A stretch of 64,000 bases of DNA, taken from contig NC_052475.1 in assembly GCF_009730915.1 (NCBI RefSeq), positions 30,193,016-30,257,015 of the forward strand, in the 5' to 3' direction. A program made the translations under genes and the position numbers. The notes under the pieces were generated by a model that was not told the DNA's origin, did no database searches, and saw only the letters and a program-made list of their open reading frames with translations. Below, piece by piece: positions 10,501-27,242 of this stretch. Numbering within the stretch: the stretch's first letter is position 1; the number at the start of each line of letters is the position of its first letter. The stretch is from Dioscorea cayenensis subsp. rotundata. Taxonomy: Eukaryota > Streptophyta > Magnoliopsida > Dioscoreales > Dioscoreaceae.

Positions 10501-12785
10501 TCGGGGTTCACATTGCAGATGTTGCGTATTTGGTTACTCCAGGTACAGCTTTAGATGCAGAAGCTCAGCTTCGATCAACAAGTGTCTATATTTTGCAACA
10601 TAAATCACCAATGTTGCCTTTTAAACTTTCTGAAGTTTGTTCACTTAACCCTGGGGTAGACAGGCTTGCTCTGTCCATTACCTGGGACATTGATCATTCA
10701 GGAGAAATTATTGATCGCTGGATTGGAAGGTCTGTTATTCAGTCATGTTGCAAATTATCTTATGAATTTGTCCAGGATATCATTGATGGTTCTCTGGATG
10801 TTGATAAACTGGATATGACCGAGAGGTCCATTCCTAAATTGCATGGCGGCCTTGAATGGAAGGATGTTGTGAAATCTCTTAGAGACCTTCATGAGATATC
10901 GACAAAGCTGAGAGAGATTAGGTTCAAAGATGGAGCTCTTTCCCTTGAAAACGCAAAACTTGCATTCTTGTTTGATGAGTTTGGAAATCCATGTGGAAGT
11001 TACTTCAATGAGAGGAAGGACTCCTATACTCTTGTTGAGGAATTTATGCTGTTGGCAAACATCTCAGTAGCAGAAGTTATATCCAGGGCCTTTCCTGACT
11101 GTGCCTTGCTCCGCAGGCATCCTGAACCTAATTCACGAAAACTTAAAGACTTTGAAGCATTTTGTAATAAACATGGTTTTGAGTTGGAGACTTCTTCATC
11201 TCGACATCTTCACCTTTCTTTATTGAAGATGAAAGAAAAGCTTAAAGATGACCCAATCCTGTTTGAAATTCTCATCAATTATGCATCTAAGCCCATGCAG
11301 CCAGCTATGTACTTCTGTACTGGAGACTCGAAAGGTCTTGAATATGACTGGGCTCATTATGCACTTTCTCTCCCCTTCTACACTCATTTTACTTCCCCAT
11401 TGCGAAGATACCCTGACATTATTGTGCAAAGGACTTTGTGCGCTGCCCTTGAGGCTGACGAGTCATATTTTAAAGAGAGAAGGATTTTGGTTCACTCAAA
11501 TGAAGTTGACTCAAATGAAAAGAGTGGACTCTCTTATGGCTGTTCCGCTTGTCTTTATTTTAACAAAGATGCTGCTGAATCCATAGAAGGCCAAGAAGTA
11601 CTAAAGACCGCTGCTCTTAAGTTCAAAGTTCCTGGAACTGAAGTTCTTGGTGAGATAGCTACCTACTGCAATGAAAGAAAATTCGCTAGCAAACGCGCTG
11701 AGGATGCTAGTGAGAAGCTTTGCTTCTGGGCTTTATTGAAGAAAAAAGAGGTATTTTGTTTTGTGACTTTAGCATTATTTCTGTTATGTCTACCTTCTCA
11801 TTTTACCGTGAGCAAATTCATTACAGATCTGTAAATTTATTTGGGAGATTTTAAATAGACGGGAATAAATTCTTTTTCTGAAAGCAAACAAAAATTGATT
11901 GCAAAAAATTTTGTTTGTTAATGAATACCGTGTTAATGTCCCTTTGCATAAAGCTCTGTGATATATATAGATGGATAAGCATTTTAGCTTGTCAGTCCAT
12001 GTAGCCAGTTGTGTATATCATCAAAATGTTATAGTTGTAGGATGCATCCATGGTCAGTTTGTCTATTTGAGAAATCCTAACTTCCTGGCTTGTTGGATAT
12101 GCTTGTTGCTGTTTGTTTTACAAATTTCAACGCAGTTGGAAATTGTTAAGTGTCAGCCTATTAGAAACTGATGAACTTTGTGATTTGATACATGGACTTC
12201 GTCTCATATTTTTCTTCTCACTCTTGTTCTTATTTTCAGTTTGTGGTTTCTGAAGCCCGAGTTTTGGGACTTGGACCCAGGTTCATGTCAGTTTACATTC
12301 CCAAGTTTGGTGTAAGTACTCTTCTCATTCTGGAATTTCCATTGATGATTTTTTTCCCCCTTATCATTTTACTTATTATTTTTCTATAGATGGAGCGTCG
12401 GATATATTATGATGATGTTGAAGGTTTATCTGTTGAGTGGCTTGAGACAACTTGCACATTGGTGCTTGATTTACTCAAGATAAAGTCCTTACTTAGAAAG
12501 GATAGCCCTGGGAAATTACGTTGTCCTGTGGATGTAGCTATGCTGATTGATCCTTCTGAGGTATTTTTTCCAGAAGATGAAAATGTGAACCAGGAGGGAC
12601 AAAATGGTGTCTCTTCATTACATCCTGGATCTCAAGAAAAGGACAGAATTGAACCCTCATTCTTCCCGCTTACACTGCAGCATTTATCTTCTCTCCCTGT
12701 GGCTCTTCATGCTGTTGGTGGTGACGATGGGCCAGTGGACATTGGTGTTAGGCTCTACATGTGCTCATACTTTAGTGAAAGCTAA
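7521..12785 (+). CDS. SOV: DIS3-like exonuclease 2 (SOV type), RNase II family 3'-5' exoribonuclease
   Basis: Exons 7521-7656, 8539-8846, 8982-9035, 9138-9206, 9492-11750, 12240-12311 and 12390-12785 give about 1097 aa. The N-terminus is basic (DRKKKRRNNRRPKH), followed by a Pro-rich stretch (RPPPGFPPPE) and cold-shock-like strands. The large exon 5 holds the RNB domain. The catalytic aspartate cluster IDPSSAVDLDD is at about residues 500-512, and the conserved HFTSPLRRYPDIIVQR at about 815-830. The C-terminal part fits an S1-like fold. No PIN domain is present, so it belongs to the DIS3L2/SOV branch, which degrades cytoplasmic mRNA and uridylated RNA outside the exosome. All catalytic acids that can be read are intact. 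The last exons run convergent to CDKC. Confidence 0.92.
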
Positions 12786-13688
12786 TTTGACGAATTGGGC
12801 TCAGTGGAGCAGCGGAACCAAGTTGCTGCACTGCGGTTATCTTGTATTTACTTTCAAGACTTTCATCTTTAAGACCGTTAAGTAGTGCAAGTAGAGCATC
12901 TAAGGGTGTATATTTGTGGCCATGTATAGTTTCCACCAAGTTGAAGACCCTGCTTGACTGGCTGTTCAATGAATTGGTGCCATTCTCAGGGAGAAGGAAG
13001 AGAAGGGAGATCCTCTCTTGGTCAGGTAGTCAAGTTGCTTTCTGTTTTTCATTGCTAAGCTACTTGCTCGGAATCAGAAGCCCAGGTGTTTTAGTTCTGA
13101 TGGGCAGATTCCGTCCTGAATAGTCTCCAATTTCTCCCTTGTGTCGTCTGTTCTTTTCCAGGTTTAGTGAATGGTGTATAAGCCCATCTCTTATTTTTTT
13201 TTATTAGCAGATGGGCTAAGTCTGAGATTTGCTCTTTAAAATATGTTCCGTTTAATGTTTGATTTATTCCTTTCCTTTCGGCAAAAGCTTTTCAGTTGTG
13301 TCAAACAGTCAGATTGTCAGTACAATTCCGCACACAATGTCAACAGCGAAATGAACATTTAATATAATAACCCTCATTACTACAAGCATTGAGTTTTTGA
13401 CAAGAAAACAAACCAGATCAGACAACTACAACTACTCCAAGAAAAATATAACAAACATTTGGCAGTGTGATTCAAAGTTTTTTTTTCATGGTAAAGGATT
13501 ACATAAAAGATTTGACAACTTCTACAACTCTCAAAGAAAAATATTAAAAACATTTAACAATGTGATTCATAGCTTCTTATCAAAGTCAAGCCATGAGCGC
13601 TACATTCCAAGCAAGATATGCTCAATGTTCCATCAGGGGCTGCATTTCAAACAAGCTGCAGATTGTAAGGATAAATTACATCCTACAG
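12786..13688. other. Shared 3' region between convergent DIS3L2-like and CDKC genes
   Basis: Only ~900 bp separate the two stop codons, so the 3' UTRs come close and may overlap. The region contains a diverged direct repeat of about 57 bp (13421-13476 and 13514-13572, both ending in TGTGATTCA). No coding sequence was seen. Confidence 0.6.
13421..13572. repeat. Diverged ~57-bp direct repeat in the convergent 3' region
   Basis: Two copies starting GACAACT and ending TGTGATTCA(A/T)AG are separated by 37 bp. They differ by about a dozen changes and small gaps, so the duplication is old. Confidence 0.65.
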
Positions 13689-18029
<4,341 letters not shown>

Positions 18030-20343
18030 CTCCCACCTCCTCTCTGACCATCATCCAACACAACCAAGCGAAAAACATCATCTCTCCCAACAAAAAACAT
18101 CTAGAAGAACCTTAACCCTAGAACGAAGAAAAGAGACGAATTCACCTTAAAGTCAGCCAAAAAAACCCCCAAAAAGCAATCTTTTCAGGGACAATGACGA
18201 TCTGAAGTCAGCTAAACACCAATATCGACGGCAATTGCAAAGATTTTGATCAATCGCGGACGGAGAGACGCGGGGAGGAGTCGTGGAGATGTCCAGAACC
18301 AGAGAAGATAAACAAGCAAAGGGATTTAGGGTTTGGTTCAGGGTGTGGTTCGGTTTTTATTTGTTGGGAACCGATTCGGTTTTATTGGTTGTGAACCGGC
18401 TCGGTTCATGCAAGTATGAAGAAAAAAATAACGGATTCGGGCATGCGGGTTCCCCCTATTTGAAATAGGGTAACATCCGACCCGATAACAATGGCTTTTT
18501 TTTTTTATTAACTAATTCTTTAAATTAATTTAATAAACTCATGAGAAAAAATAGAAAAGTAATTTTTGCATACGAATAATTTTTTTAAAATTATATTGCT
18601 TTAGAAAAAAAAATTTACTGTGTTTATTACTATTTTATATAACATGTTGAAATACAATTTTTATTTTCACTTAGAGATCAAATGTTTAAATTTTTTTTTT
18701 TTTTTTTGTATTTTTTTAATCATATATCATAAAAACATAATAATGTGAATGATTATAGGCTCCTAGCGGTTTTTTAATAACCAATATGAGATAGGGAAAA
18801 GCTACTACTGAACTATAAATATTTAGAATGTAGTTGATTGGTGAGTCAAGGGCAAGTTACCAATGACGAGTATGTTTATATAGATTTTTCTAAATTCAAG
18901 TTTCAACGGAGATTATTTTATTCAAATTATAATATAAAAATAAATGGAGAGTATAATTAGAATAAATATCGTAAATGAATGGATGTTTTTTTTCTAAAAA
19001 AAGGATAATTACAATCATCATGGAAAAGAAAAAAATTGAAGAAAAAATGAATGAAAGAAAAGTTGAAAAAAAAAAAATTTTTAAAAAAAGCAAAAGGGAT
19101 CATTCTTAAAAAAAAGATTTTTTATGAGACTATGAGTTAATTTAATAAAAATCTAAACAAAATTAATTAAAAAAAATTACATAATAGGAATTTATTAACA
19201 TAGTCATTGACAATAAGTAGCGTATTTAAATAATTAATTTTTTGTAAAAAATCAACAGAATAAGGTAAGATTTTTGTTTTTTTTTGTTTTTGGGTTGGAA
19301 GTTTGGTTAGCTCACATCAAACAAGTCCAAAACATATGATATGTCAGCGTTGGTGTTTGAATTATTGAAAAAATTACATTGCAGGGTTCAAACATGCAAG
19401 TGGATATGTTTTCCGCTGGCGATTTAAAAAAAGAATTCTTTTCTTTTCGATTTTGAAAATAGAAGTTTTTATCATTTCTATTATTTGGTTTCAATTAATT
19501 AATTTATTAATTTTTTTATTTATTTTTAATGAAATAAATAAATCACACTTAATTGAACTTAAGAATCAAGATACACACAAAAAAAGATAAGATTTGCACT
19601 GATAGATGATTCATTTTTATCAGGAGTATTAATACCCCACAAAACTTGAGGCTACTGAATTTCATTTTTGTTTGTGAGCAGTGAGCACTCCACATTCACC
19701 TATATCTTATTTTATGTGGTAAAATATCTTTTAGAGGTGTCGAGATATTAATATCAAATTAGTGCACCAAATCCATCTAATTTCACTTTTGATTAGGCTT
19801 AAATGGGTTCACTCATTTATTAACCCAACCAACGAACTCATTTAATTGCCTATCAACATTTATAAAATTTATTACATTAATTAAAAAAATTTATTTATTA
19901 AAAATAAAAGTGTGAGAGTTCGACTTTTTTTTTTTACTTTGCTCATGTTTTGTTCCTTGAGTTTAAACTTTGTGTTTAAGTTGCTTCGAATGTTTTCTTG
20001 TGTTAGGACCTTAGTTGAGGTTTTTAAGAAGGTTAAAAAGGTGGGAGAAAACCCTCAAGAAGGGGTAAATGCAAGGCTCGAACCTTGTGAACAATTGGTG
20101 CTAAATGGGAGGGTTCACGGATGTGGTAGTTAAATCAATTTCATATTTTATTTTTTTATGTTTTAATGTGTTTTCTTAATTAATTTTCATTTAGGAGTGT
20201 GCCTTAGAGTGTCCCGAGTCATTAGAATAAAAAATGAGGTCAATCAGACACCAAATGAACCGTTTAGAGCCATTTTAGTGAAAGGTGTTTGTGGTGTACA
20301 GTGCCTACGGGCTGAAAAGAGGCCGTATGAAGACGTATTTTTA
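18030..20343. other. CDKC upstream region and AT-rich intergenic DNA
   Basis: About 250 bp upstream of the CDKC ATG looks like a leader or promoter (GA-rich, ending in an AACCGATTCGGTT-like stretch near 18370). The rest to about 19900 is AT-rich with homopolymer runs. Short frames here have no family look. From about 19900 the base use changes toward the repeat sequence that hosts the Harbinger element. Confidence 0.45.
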
Positions 20344-20639
20344 GGCTTTGCTTGGATGGGGGGCTTTTGGAGGTAGGGTAAAGGAAGGGTTTTTAAAAAC
20401 CCATGCTTGGGGAGGGGGTTTTTAAGGGAAGGTAAGGGTTGTGAAGGTTTTAAAACCCCCATTTTACTCAAGTTTCTCAACCCTCCAAATTGGAGGGTTG
20501 GGGAGGTTTTGGAGTTGGTATTTTTTTGGTTTGACAAAAATACCCTTGTAAGTTTCAAATAATTCCAAACACAACTCTAATATATTTTTCAGTGAATGAG
20601 GGAAAGTTGGTATCTTGTTCTAAATTTGTTCTTCTCCTT

Positions 20640-20757
20640 CCACTAGGGTTCCAAAAGAACACCCTCGCCCTGCCGTCCGCTGCTGCCGCCTGCCGCCGCC
20701 TCGGAGCCACCGGAGTTGCTAAACCTCCTCGGGAGACATTGCCGTCGCCGCTCAAGG
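20640..20757 (+). other. GC-rich exon-like patch in the Harbinger 5' region
   Basis: A sharply GC-rich block of CCG/GCC triplets stands in AT-rich DNA and ends CTCAAG followed by GTATTT, a plausible splice donor. It could be a 5' UTR exon of the transposase transcript or a captured host exon. No protein family was recognised. Confidence 0.4.
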
Positions 20758-21143
20758 TATTTATGTACACTTCATCTCTCTTTGCTTGCCATCTGTGTCT
20801 CTGATCAATTTATGATTTTATTTATTCCTATCTTGTGCTTCATCACAATCAAGGTTACATCATATTCACTAAATATTGTGAGACACGATAATTGGAGCCT
20901 CGAACTCAATTCTTGTTCTGGCTCATTTTCTTTTTCTTGACAGTTCCCTTCATATTGCAAATATTGTCAACTCGTCGGATCTTCCAATTAGGTTACTGAC
21001 CATTGTAACTTGTTATAACACTGGCATGGTTTGAAGCTTTGTTGTATCATTTTTTCAAAACCTTTTGTCAGAAACCATTCCTAAAATTTTGCATTTTGCT
21101 CAAAGCTAGCTAATTTAATTGGTTCAAACAATTGTTTTAGAGG

Positions 21144-21352
21144 GATGTACTCATTGGAAGATGTGAATACTTTTATTTATTAGCTCAAACTTAATGTAAT
21201 GAATCTTTGTGATTAGGATACAAACCGAGTTTGGGTAGCATAAAGATAAATTGAACCCTGTGACCTCCTTGATGTACTCATTGGAAGATATGAATATTTT
21301 TATTTATTAGCTCAAACTTAATGTAATGAATCTTTGTGATTAGGATACAAAC
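21144..21352. repeat. 82-bp direct duplication inside the Harbinger element
   Basis: Copies at 21144-21225 and 21271-21352 start GATGTACTCATTGGAAGAT and end AGGATACAAAC. They differ at about two positions and are separated by 45 bp, so the duplication post-dates most of the element's decay. Confidence 0.85.
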
Positions 21353-22329
21353 AATATTTGTTAATACATCATTTACATATATAAGAAGAGGACCAAAATT
21401 ATATAAGAAGCAGTGAATAAAAGTAGGGTGTTTTTACCATTATGAAAAACTCCACTTAGTTAAATTATGGTTTTTAATTTAATCATAAAATATTTATTGA
21501 GGCAGACTATATTACCATATGCTTTGGATACAATACTCTATTGTTATATGCTTATATTTATTGAAGCCATGCCAATTTTAACAGGCGAGGTATCTTCTAA
21601 GTAGTCATTTCAAATTAGTTATTTATTCATGGTTCCATGATTCTTATATCATTAATTATGTTCAAATTATAAAGCCCACATGATTTAATTACCTCTACTA
21701 TAATACCCAAGTTTTGTTAATTTGCTTACTTAATGCAATAGTATTAGTTAGAGTGAGCAATAATACACATTAAGAGATATATTAGAATAACAAAATAGTC
21801 TCGCATCATTTGCTAAATCATCGATTTGAATATATAAATATGACCCTTTTCCCCTCTATCGGTTTTGCATGTATTGATGTGTTGAAATAATTACATAGAT
21901 AATATTTTATTTAAATTTGCATGTAAAAACTAGGAATAATGGATGAATAGTTTAAATGAATTATCATGGTTACCCATGGTTACCTAACACATGGTTTTTC
22001 TTTTTGAAACCGATGGTTTTTATTTTTATTTTTGAACGAATGGTTTTTTTGTTTTTGTTTTTTAAATAGAGGGCAAAGCTAGAAAAACAAAAGGGAGTAT
22101 GAATTAAAAGCTAAATTTTTTTTCTACAGATGTCTTCGAGCCAACAAGGTTTACTTTGTTAAAATTCTTGGAATATGTCACCATGCATGTTATTAGATGC
22201 ATGTATCTCCTTTTGTTTGGTGGATATGCATTTATATATATTTTTATTACCTTCTATTTTGCAGTTAGTATTACTTTTCCTTTATATATATTTTATTTTT
22301 ATTTTAATTAATAAATTTGTTATGTTTAG

Positions 22330-23508
22330 ATGGACGATGAAAACCAAATGTTGGCTAAACTTCTATTGGCCCTAATTACATTGAACGACCAATTTATAAA
22401 ACTGCTACACGTACATCAACTAGTAACAATTGAGTTCATCACCATCAAGACAAGTTACCATTGAGGAACAAGTTGCGAAAACACTATACCTATTAGGTCA
22501 TAATGTTTCGCACCGTGAATTATCCTTCTTTTTCAGGCGTTCCGGTGAGACTATTTTTCGTCATTTTCACAATGTGTTGCAAGCTATAGTAGAGTTGGAG
22601 GGTAAATTCTTAAAACAACCCGATGGTATACAAATTCCTTCAGAAATATTCAACAACACTATATTTTATCCATACTTTAAGGTAACAAAGTATACTTATT
22701 AAATTATAAATTTAGTATGAATGTGTGTATGTTGAAAATGAAAATTTTAAATTATTTCACAGGACTGTGTTGGTGCTATTGATGGTACACATATTCGTGT
22801 AAAAGTTTCGAATACCGAAGCTCCCAATTATCGTGGGAGAAAAGAATACCCAACACAGAATATTTTAGCTGCATGCACATTTGATATGAAATTCACATAT
22901 GTGTTACCTGGTTGGGAAGGTACTGCATCTGACTCAAGGATTATGAAGAATGCCTTAAGTAGAACATGCCCTCTTAAAATTCCAGAAGGTACTTATGAGA
23001 ACATATAATATTACATAGACACAATAAATGCTATATAACAAAGTTTGTTTTATGTCTAGGGAAATATTATCCAGTTGATGCCGGTTTTATGTTGCGACGT
23101 GGACTTATAACACCTTATAGGGGGGAACGATATCACTTGAAAGAGTACTCACGGAATCCACCTCGAAATGCAAGGGAATTATTTAATCTTCGACACGCGT
23201 CTTTGCGCAACGCTATTGAACGAGCATTTGGTGTTGTTAAGAAGCGTTTCCCTATAATTGGGAGTTCTACAGAGCCTCATTATGGTTTGGAAACACAAAA
23301 GAAAATTATTTTTGCATGTTGTATCTTACACAATTATTTAATGTGTGCGGATCCTGATGATGATATACTTGCACAAGTTGATACTGAACTTGCAGAGGAA
23401 GCACCAGAGGAACATCATATCAGTCGGGAAAATACTGAAAAAACCATGGAAGGAGAGTTAATTAGAGATGCTATTGCAGCTGAAATGTGGCTTAATTATA
23501 ATGAATAA
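22330..23508 (+). CDS. Harbinger transposase (HARBI1-like DDE nuclease)
   Basis: Exons read as up to 22681, 22763-22988 and 23060-23508, with frame-keeping GT-AG joins. The catalytic triad is visible: Asp in VGAIDGTHIRV, Asp in GTASDSRIM, and Glu in RNAIERAFGVVKKRF. The family block YYPVDAGFMLRRGLITPYRGERYH and the HNYL end are present. An HTH-like N-terminus (HNVSHRELSFFFRRSGETIFRHF) precedes them. The natural ATG appears to be at 22330 (MDDENQMLAKLL), but its frame does not connect to the main frame, which is closed upstream at about 22424. A single small indel or an unrecognised intron separates them. From there on, about 308 aa are open to the stop. Confidence 0.85.
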
Positions 23509-23766
23509 TTTCCGTTAAAGAAGTGTTTTCATGTTGTCTTAATGTATGTTTTGTTATATTAGCTAGTGGATGCTTATTTGTATCAGTTTGAATTTAATGT
23601 ATGGCTTGTATGGATTCTTTTGTTATAGTATTAATTGCAATGCAAACTTAATAGTATTAATTGCAATGTGAATTTAATGTGTGGTCATTTATGTATGTAA
23701 TTTATGCTCTTAATGGAGGTGTATATATGAAGATACTAATTTTGTTGTTTGTTGTTGTAGTTTGAG

Positions 23767-24878
23767 TATGCCAAGGAGAAAAACAAATACAAATGCTCAT
23801 GATGGAAATGCCATGTGTGTTTGGAACTTTAGTATGGATGATGCTTTTAATTGATGCATACTTGCATCAACAAACAATGGGCAATAGAGTTGGCGACCTT
23901 CACAACACATGCATTAGATAACATCGTCAATGAGTTAAAGGGAAAAATTTCCGGAGAAGACAATAGATAAGGAGAAGGCTCAAAACCGAATGAAAAAAAC
24001 ATTAAAAAGAGCATTTACTAGGTGCTATGATATTTTTCAAGAACGGGATGAGTGGATTTGCTTGGAATCCAACAAAAGAAATGTGGGATGCTGAACCGGA
24101 AGTATGGCAACACTTAATTGAGGTTTTTTTTTTTCTTTTGTTTAACAAATAGAAATGCAAGTTAATGTTTATATTATTAGATATAATATTTTTACCATTT
24201 CTTCATATGCAGGCCAAACCAGAAGCAGCAGAGTGGATGAATAAGAGTATTAGAAACTATGACAAGTTGGTTCAACTTTATGGACAAGATAGAGCGATGG
24301 GGCAACATGCTGAGACTGCATCTGAAATGAGGCAACGGCGACGTCAAAATTCAATGAATTTATCTGGTGGTTCTTGTTCAGGTGCGATTGATGACATTGA
24401 TTTTATGGTTTCCCAAAACACAGCAAACCTAGAGAATTTGGGGGACAATGAAAACATAGAAATTCATGATGATGAGCTTGGAGATGAAGCATCCCCCGAA
24501 GTTCCAAGTTCTTCTAGGTCGAAGAAGGTTAGAAGATCTTATAGTCGTGATGACGATGGCAAGTTTTCTACGGCGGTGGAAACGATGTCTAATGCATTTG
24601 TTCAATCAACGACGGCAATAGTTGAAGTATCAAAGAATGTGTTGAATGTGACTAACAATATTTTGAACACATTTGGTCAAAACACAAATTCAATTAAAGC
24701 GTCTGATGTATGGGTCATGCTTGTGAATTTAGGGTTCTCACAACCTTTTTTGAACAAAGCTTACTTATTCCTCATCAATGATCCCAAGATGTTGGAAGGT
24801 ATAATGGGATGTCCAAATGAGTTTCGTAAATCTTTATTGTTGACTTCAATGGGTTATGATCGAGAACCACATGAATGA
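23767..24878 (+). pseudogene. Decayed Harbinger MYB/SANT-like accessory gene
   Basis: Harbinger elements carry a second protein with a MYB/SANT-like domain that helps the transposase enter the nucleus and bind ends. Here the start (MPRRKTNTN at about 23767), the domain core (for example THALDNIVNELKGKI and FAWNPTKEMWDAEPEVWQHLIE) and the C-terminal exon (from about 24213, AKPEAAEWMNKSIRNYDKLVQLYG to the stop at 24878) are all recognisable. The first part lies in at least three different frames with stops near 23850 and 23970, so it is broken. The last exon is fully open for about 220 aa. Confidence 0.8.
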
Positions 24879-25876
24879 AAAAAACAAAAGGTAAACATTT
24901 ATCGTTGGCGAAAATTTTCCTTTTGCATACTTGTGAATATTAGACATTGTACTAATTATTATCTTCTTATTTGTTATAGGCTTAAACAAGTGCAAAGGAG
25001 TAGACAATCTTGAATTTGACAATGTTTTTGTTAATGTCTACAAGTGTGTTTTTGGCCAATGTTGTAATGGCAAAAACCAAAGGGGTATTTTTATTTAATG
25101 TAATGGCGAAACAAATTACTTGCAAATGTTGTAATAACAAAACCAAGTGGGAGAATTTTCTTACTTTCATCATGTTTGTTGATTTATAATTGTGTTTCTA
25201 TTTGATTTGTATTAATAATGCTTAGAGTTGTGTATGATAGTGAATTGTCATATATCACAAATTGCTAGGTTGTCATATATTATTTGCAAATGTTGTAATG
25301 ACAAATTATAATGAGAATTGATAGGTTGTTATGTTGGTTGTGGTGGTTGTGATGTAGCAATTTATATGTGACTCTAGTTTCTTTTTTCATAATATAAATA
25401 ATAATAATAATAATAAATAAATAATGATAAAAAATAGAGAGTTATATAAATTGAGAAATATTACTTAATCTATTAAATAATATTGTTTAATCTCTTCCTC
25501 ATTTAGTCTAACTATAATTAAAAATAAATAATAATAATAATAATAAATAAATAAATAAATAAAGATAAAAAATGGAGAATTATATTAATTGAGAAATATT
25601 ACTTAATTTATTAATAATATTGTTTAATTAATTTCATTATTGAAAATAAAATATAATAACATTGTTTTTTTATTAAGCACAAGGGTAATATAGTAATATA
25701 CTATGTAACCTTACCTCCACAAACCTCCCAACCAAACACAATAAGATTTTAAAACCTTCAATTACCTTACCTTCCATCCAAGCAAAGTATGGTTCAAAAC
25801 ATTCCTCTACCTTCTTTTACTTTACCTTACCTTACTTTATGAAATCCTCCAAAACCCCCATCCAAGCAAAGCCTTA

Positions 25877-26721
25877 GGGTTTAAAGCTATTTTAAGCCAT
25901 TTTTACTTCATTCCTTCTACACACTTCCACAAAACCCTTTATCCTCCAATTTTCTCCTCCTCTAGAACCTTCATCCCCTCTTCTCTAACCTATCATTCTT
26001 GCCTTGAATCAAGAAGAAAACTCAAAGATTTCTCCTTCATCTCTTGAGAATGAGTTTTCCTTAGGGTTTTTGAGAAGTTTTGAGGTAAGGAAGTACTTCA
26101 TTTGATCTTCTACTCCTCTCTTTTTCTTTTTGTTGGATTTCTTTGATATTATGGGTGGAGAATGATGGGTTTTGTTTGGATTTAGAGAATAGAAGAACTA
26201 TGGAGTTGTAAAACCTTGAATCCATTGACATTGGAGAAAGATCTTTCATGTTCTAAATCAGGGTTACTGTAGCACCGACCCAAGTTTGGTTTCTTTTGCT
26301 TTTCTTGTTAGTTTTGAGGGTTGTGAGAGTATCATTTTTTGTTAGATATTCTTGCTAGGGTGCTTAGCAAACCCTAGAAGCACTCATTTTTCCAATTTGA
26401 GCATTGTTCTTCATTTTAATTAATTAAGTTATTGATAAAGTTTCATTGCTTGTTTTGGTTGTTTAAATGCTTCTAGGAGGTGAGACTTCAACCAAGGGGA
26501 AAGAGCCGGTGGAGAAGTAACACCGGGGTGTCTTAGCTCACCAAGTTTGTGAGTGGAATTTTATTAAATCATGGACTATATATCATGCATATATATATAT
26601 ATATATATTGGTCTTTGAATGACAAGCTTTCTATCTATAAAACTCTTGAGATGTTATTCATTGGATTTGGAAATCATGAGGATTTATTATTTGATTTCCT
26701 TCATGGTTTTTACTAAATATC

Positions 26722-26762
<41 letters not shown>

Positions 26763-27085
26763 TTGAGAACTATATGTTTTAGAATATATGTTTGAATTAT
26801 GTATCCTTATAAAAGATTGATGTTCTTCCTATGATGACCAAAAGCTTTGGGTAAAACAAATTGAATCTTACCGTGATGATGACATAATTGATTTGAGGTA
26901 TATATACGTGTGTTTTCAATGAATATTCTTGTGTGATATTCTTAATAAAAATTTGTTATAGTGGTTTTGTGCAAGAAACAGGTTAGCCTTACGGCAACCA
27001 AGGGTCGAGGCAGTGTTGGACCTCCCCTGGGTTGTCGTGGCGGTATGTCACGCGTGGGACCCGCGGAACAGGACGTGATAAAAAG
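25877..27085. repeat. Non-coding repetitive sequence, possibly a fossil LTR, that hosts the Harbinger insertion
   Basis: The sequence right of the Harbinger element, and about 400 bp left of it (from ~19910), differs from the AT-rich surroundings. It has a T/C-rich leader-like part, two (TA)n tracts (26591-26610 and 26724-26758) and a GC-rich end (GGTCGAGGCAGTG, GTCACGCGTGGGACC near 27003-27063). This resembles the promoter-leader layout of plant Ty3/Gypsy LTRs. No protein domain is visible, so the family is a guess. If so, it is an old, broken copy. Confidence 0.3.
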
Positions 27086-27242
27086 TGATTTAATTTTTTT
27101 TTATAATAATCATGTTTGGATATGAATGTAAGAAAAACATTAACCTTTTTTTTTTTTGTGCACTAAATGTCACAAAAACGTTCAACAAAATTCCCTTTTC
27201 CACAATATTCTCTTAAAACATGAAGACTTACACATATATATA

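Larger units (their letters stand above)
20344..25873 (+). mobile_element. Full-length PIF/Harbinger DNA transposon, 5.53 kb
   Basis: Both termini share the inverted sequence GGCTTTGCTTGGATGGGGG followed by TTTTGGAGG (left 20344 onward, right ending 25873). The subterminal G/C-rich strings also mirror each other (TAAGGTAAAG types). TTA flanks the element at 20341-20343 and 25874-25876. Inside are a DDE transposase gene (22.4-23.5 kb) and a MYB/SANT-like gene (23.8-24.9 kb), the standard two-gene content of the group, in the same orientation. The left 2 kb is non-coding except for a GC-rich exon-like patch at about 20640-20757 ending at a GT donor. Intact ends and a mostly open transposase suggest a fairly recent arrival, but the MYB-like gene is decayed. 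Confidence 0.93.

Noticed and set aside
18283-18468. 61-codon frame upstream of CDKC
   Set aside because: It lies in the promoter or leader with no homology signs; composition follows a GGTT-rich tract.
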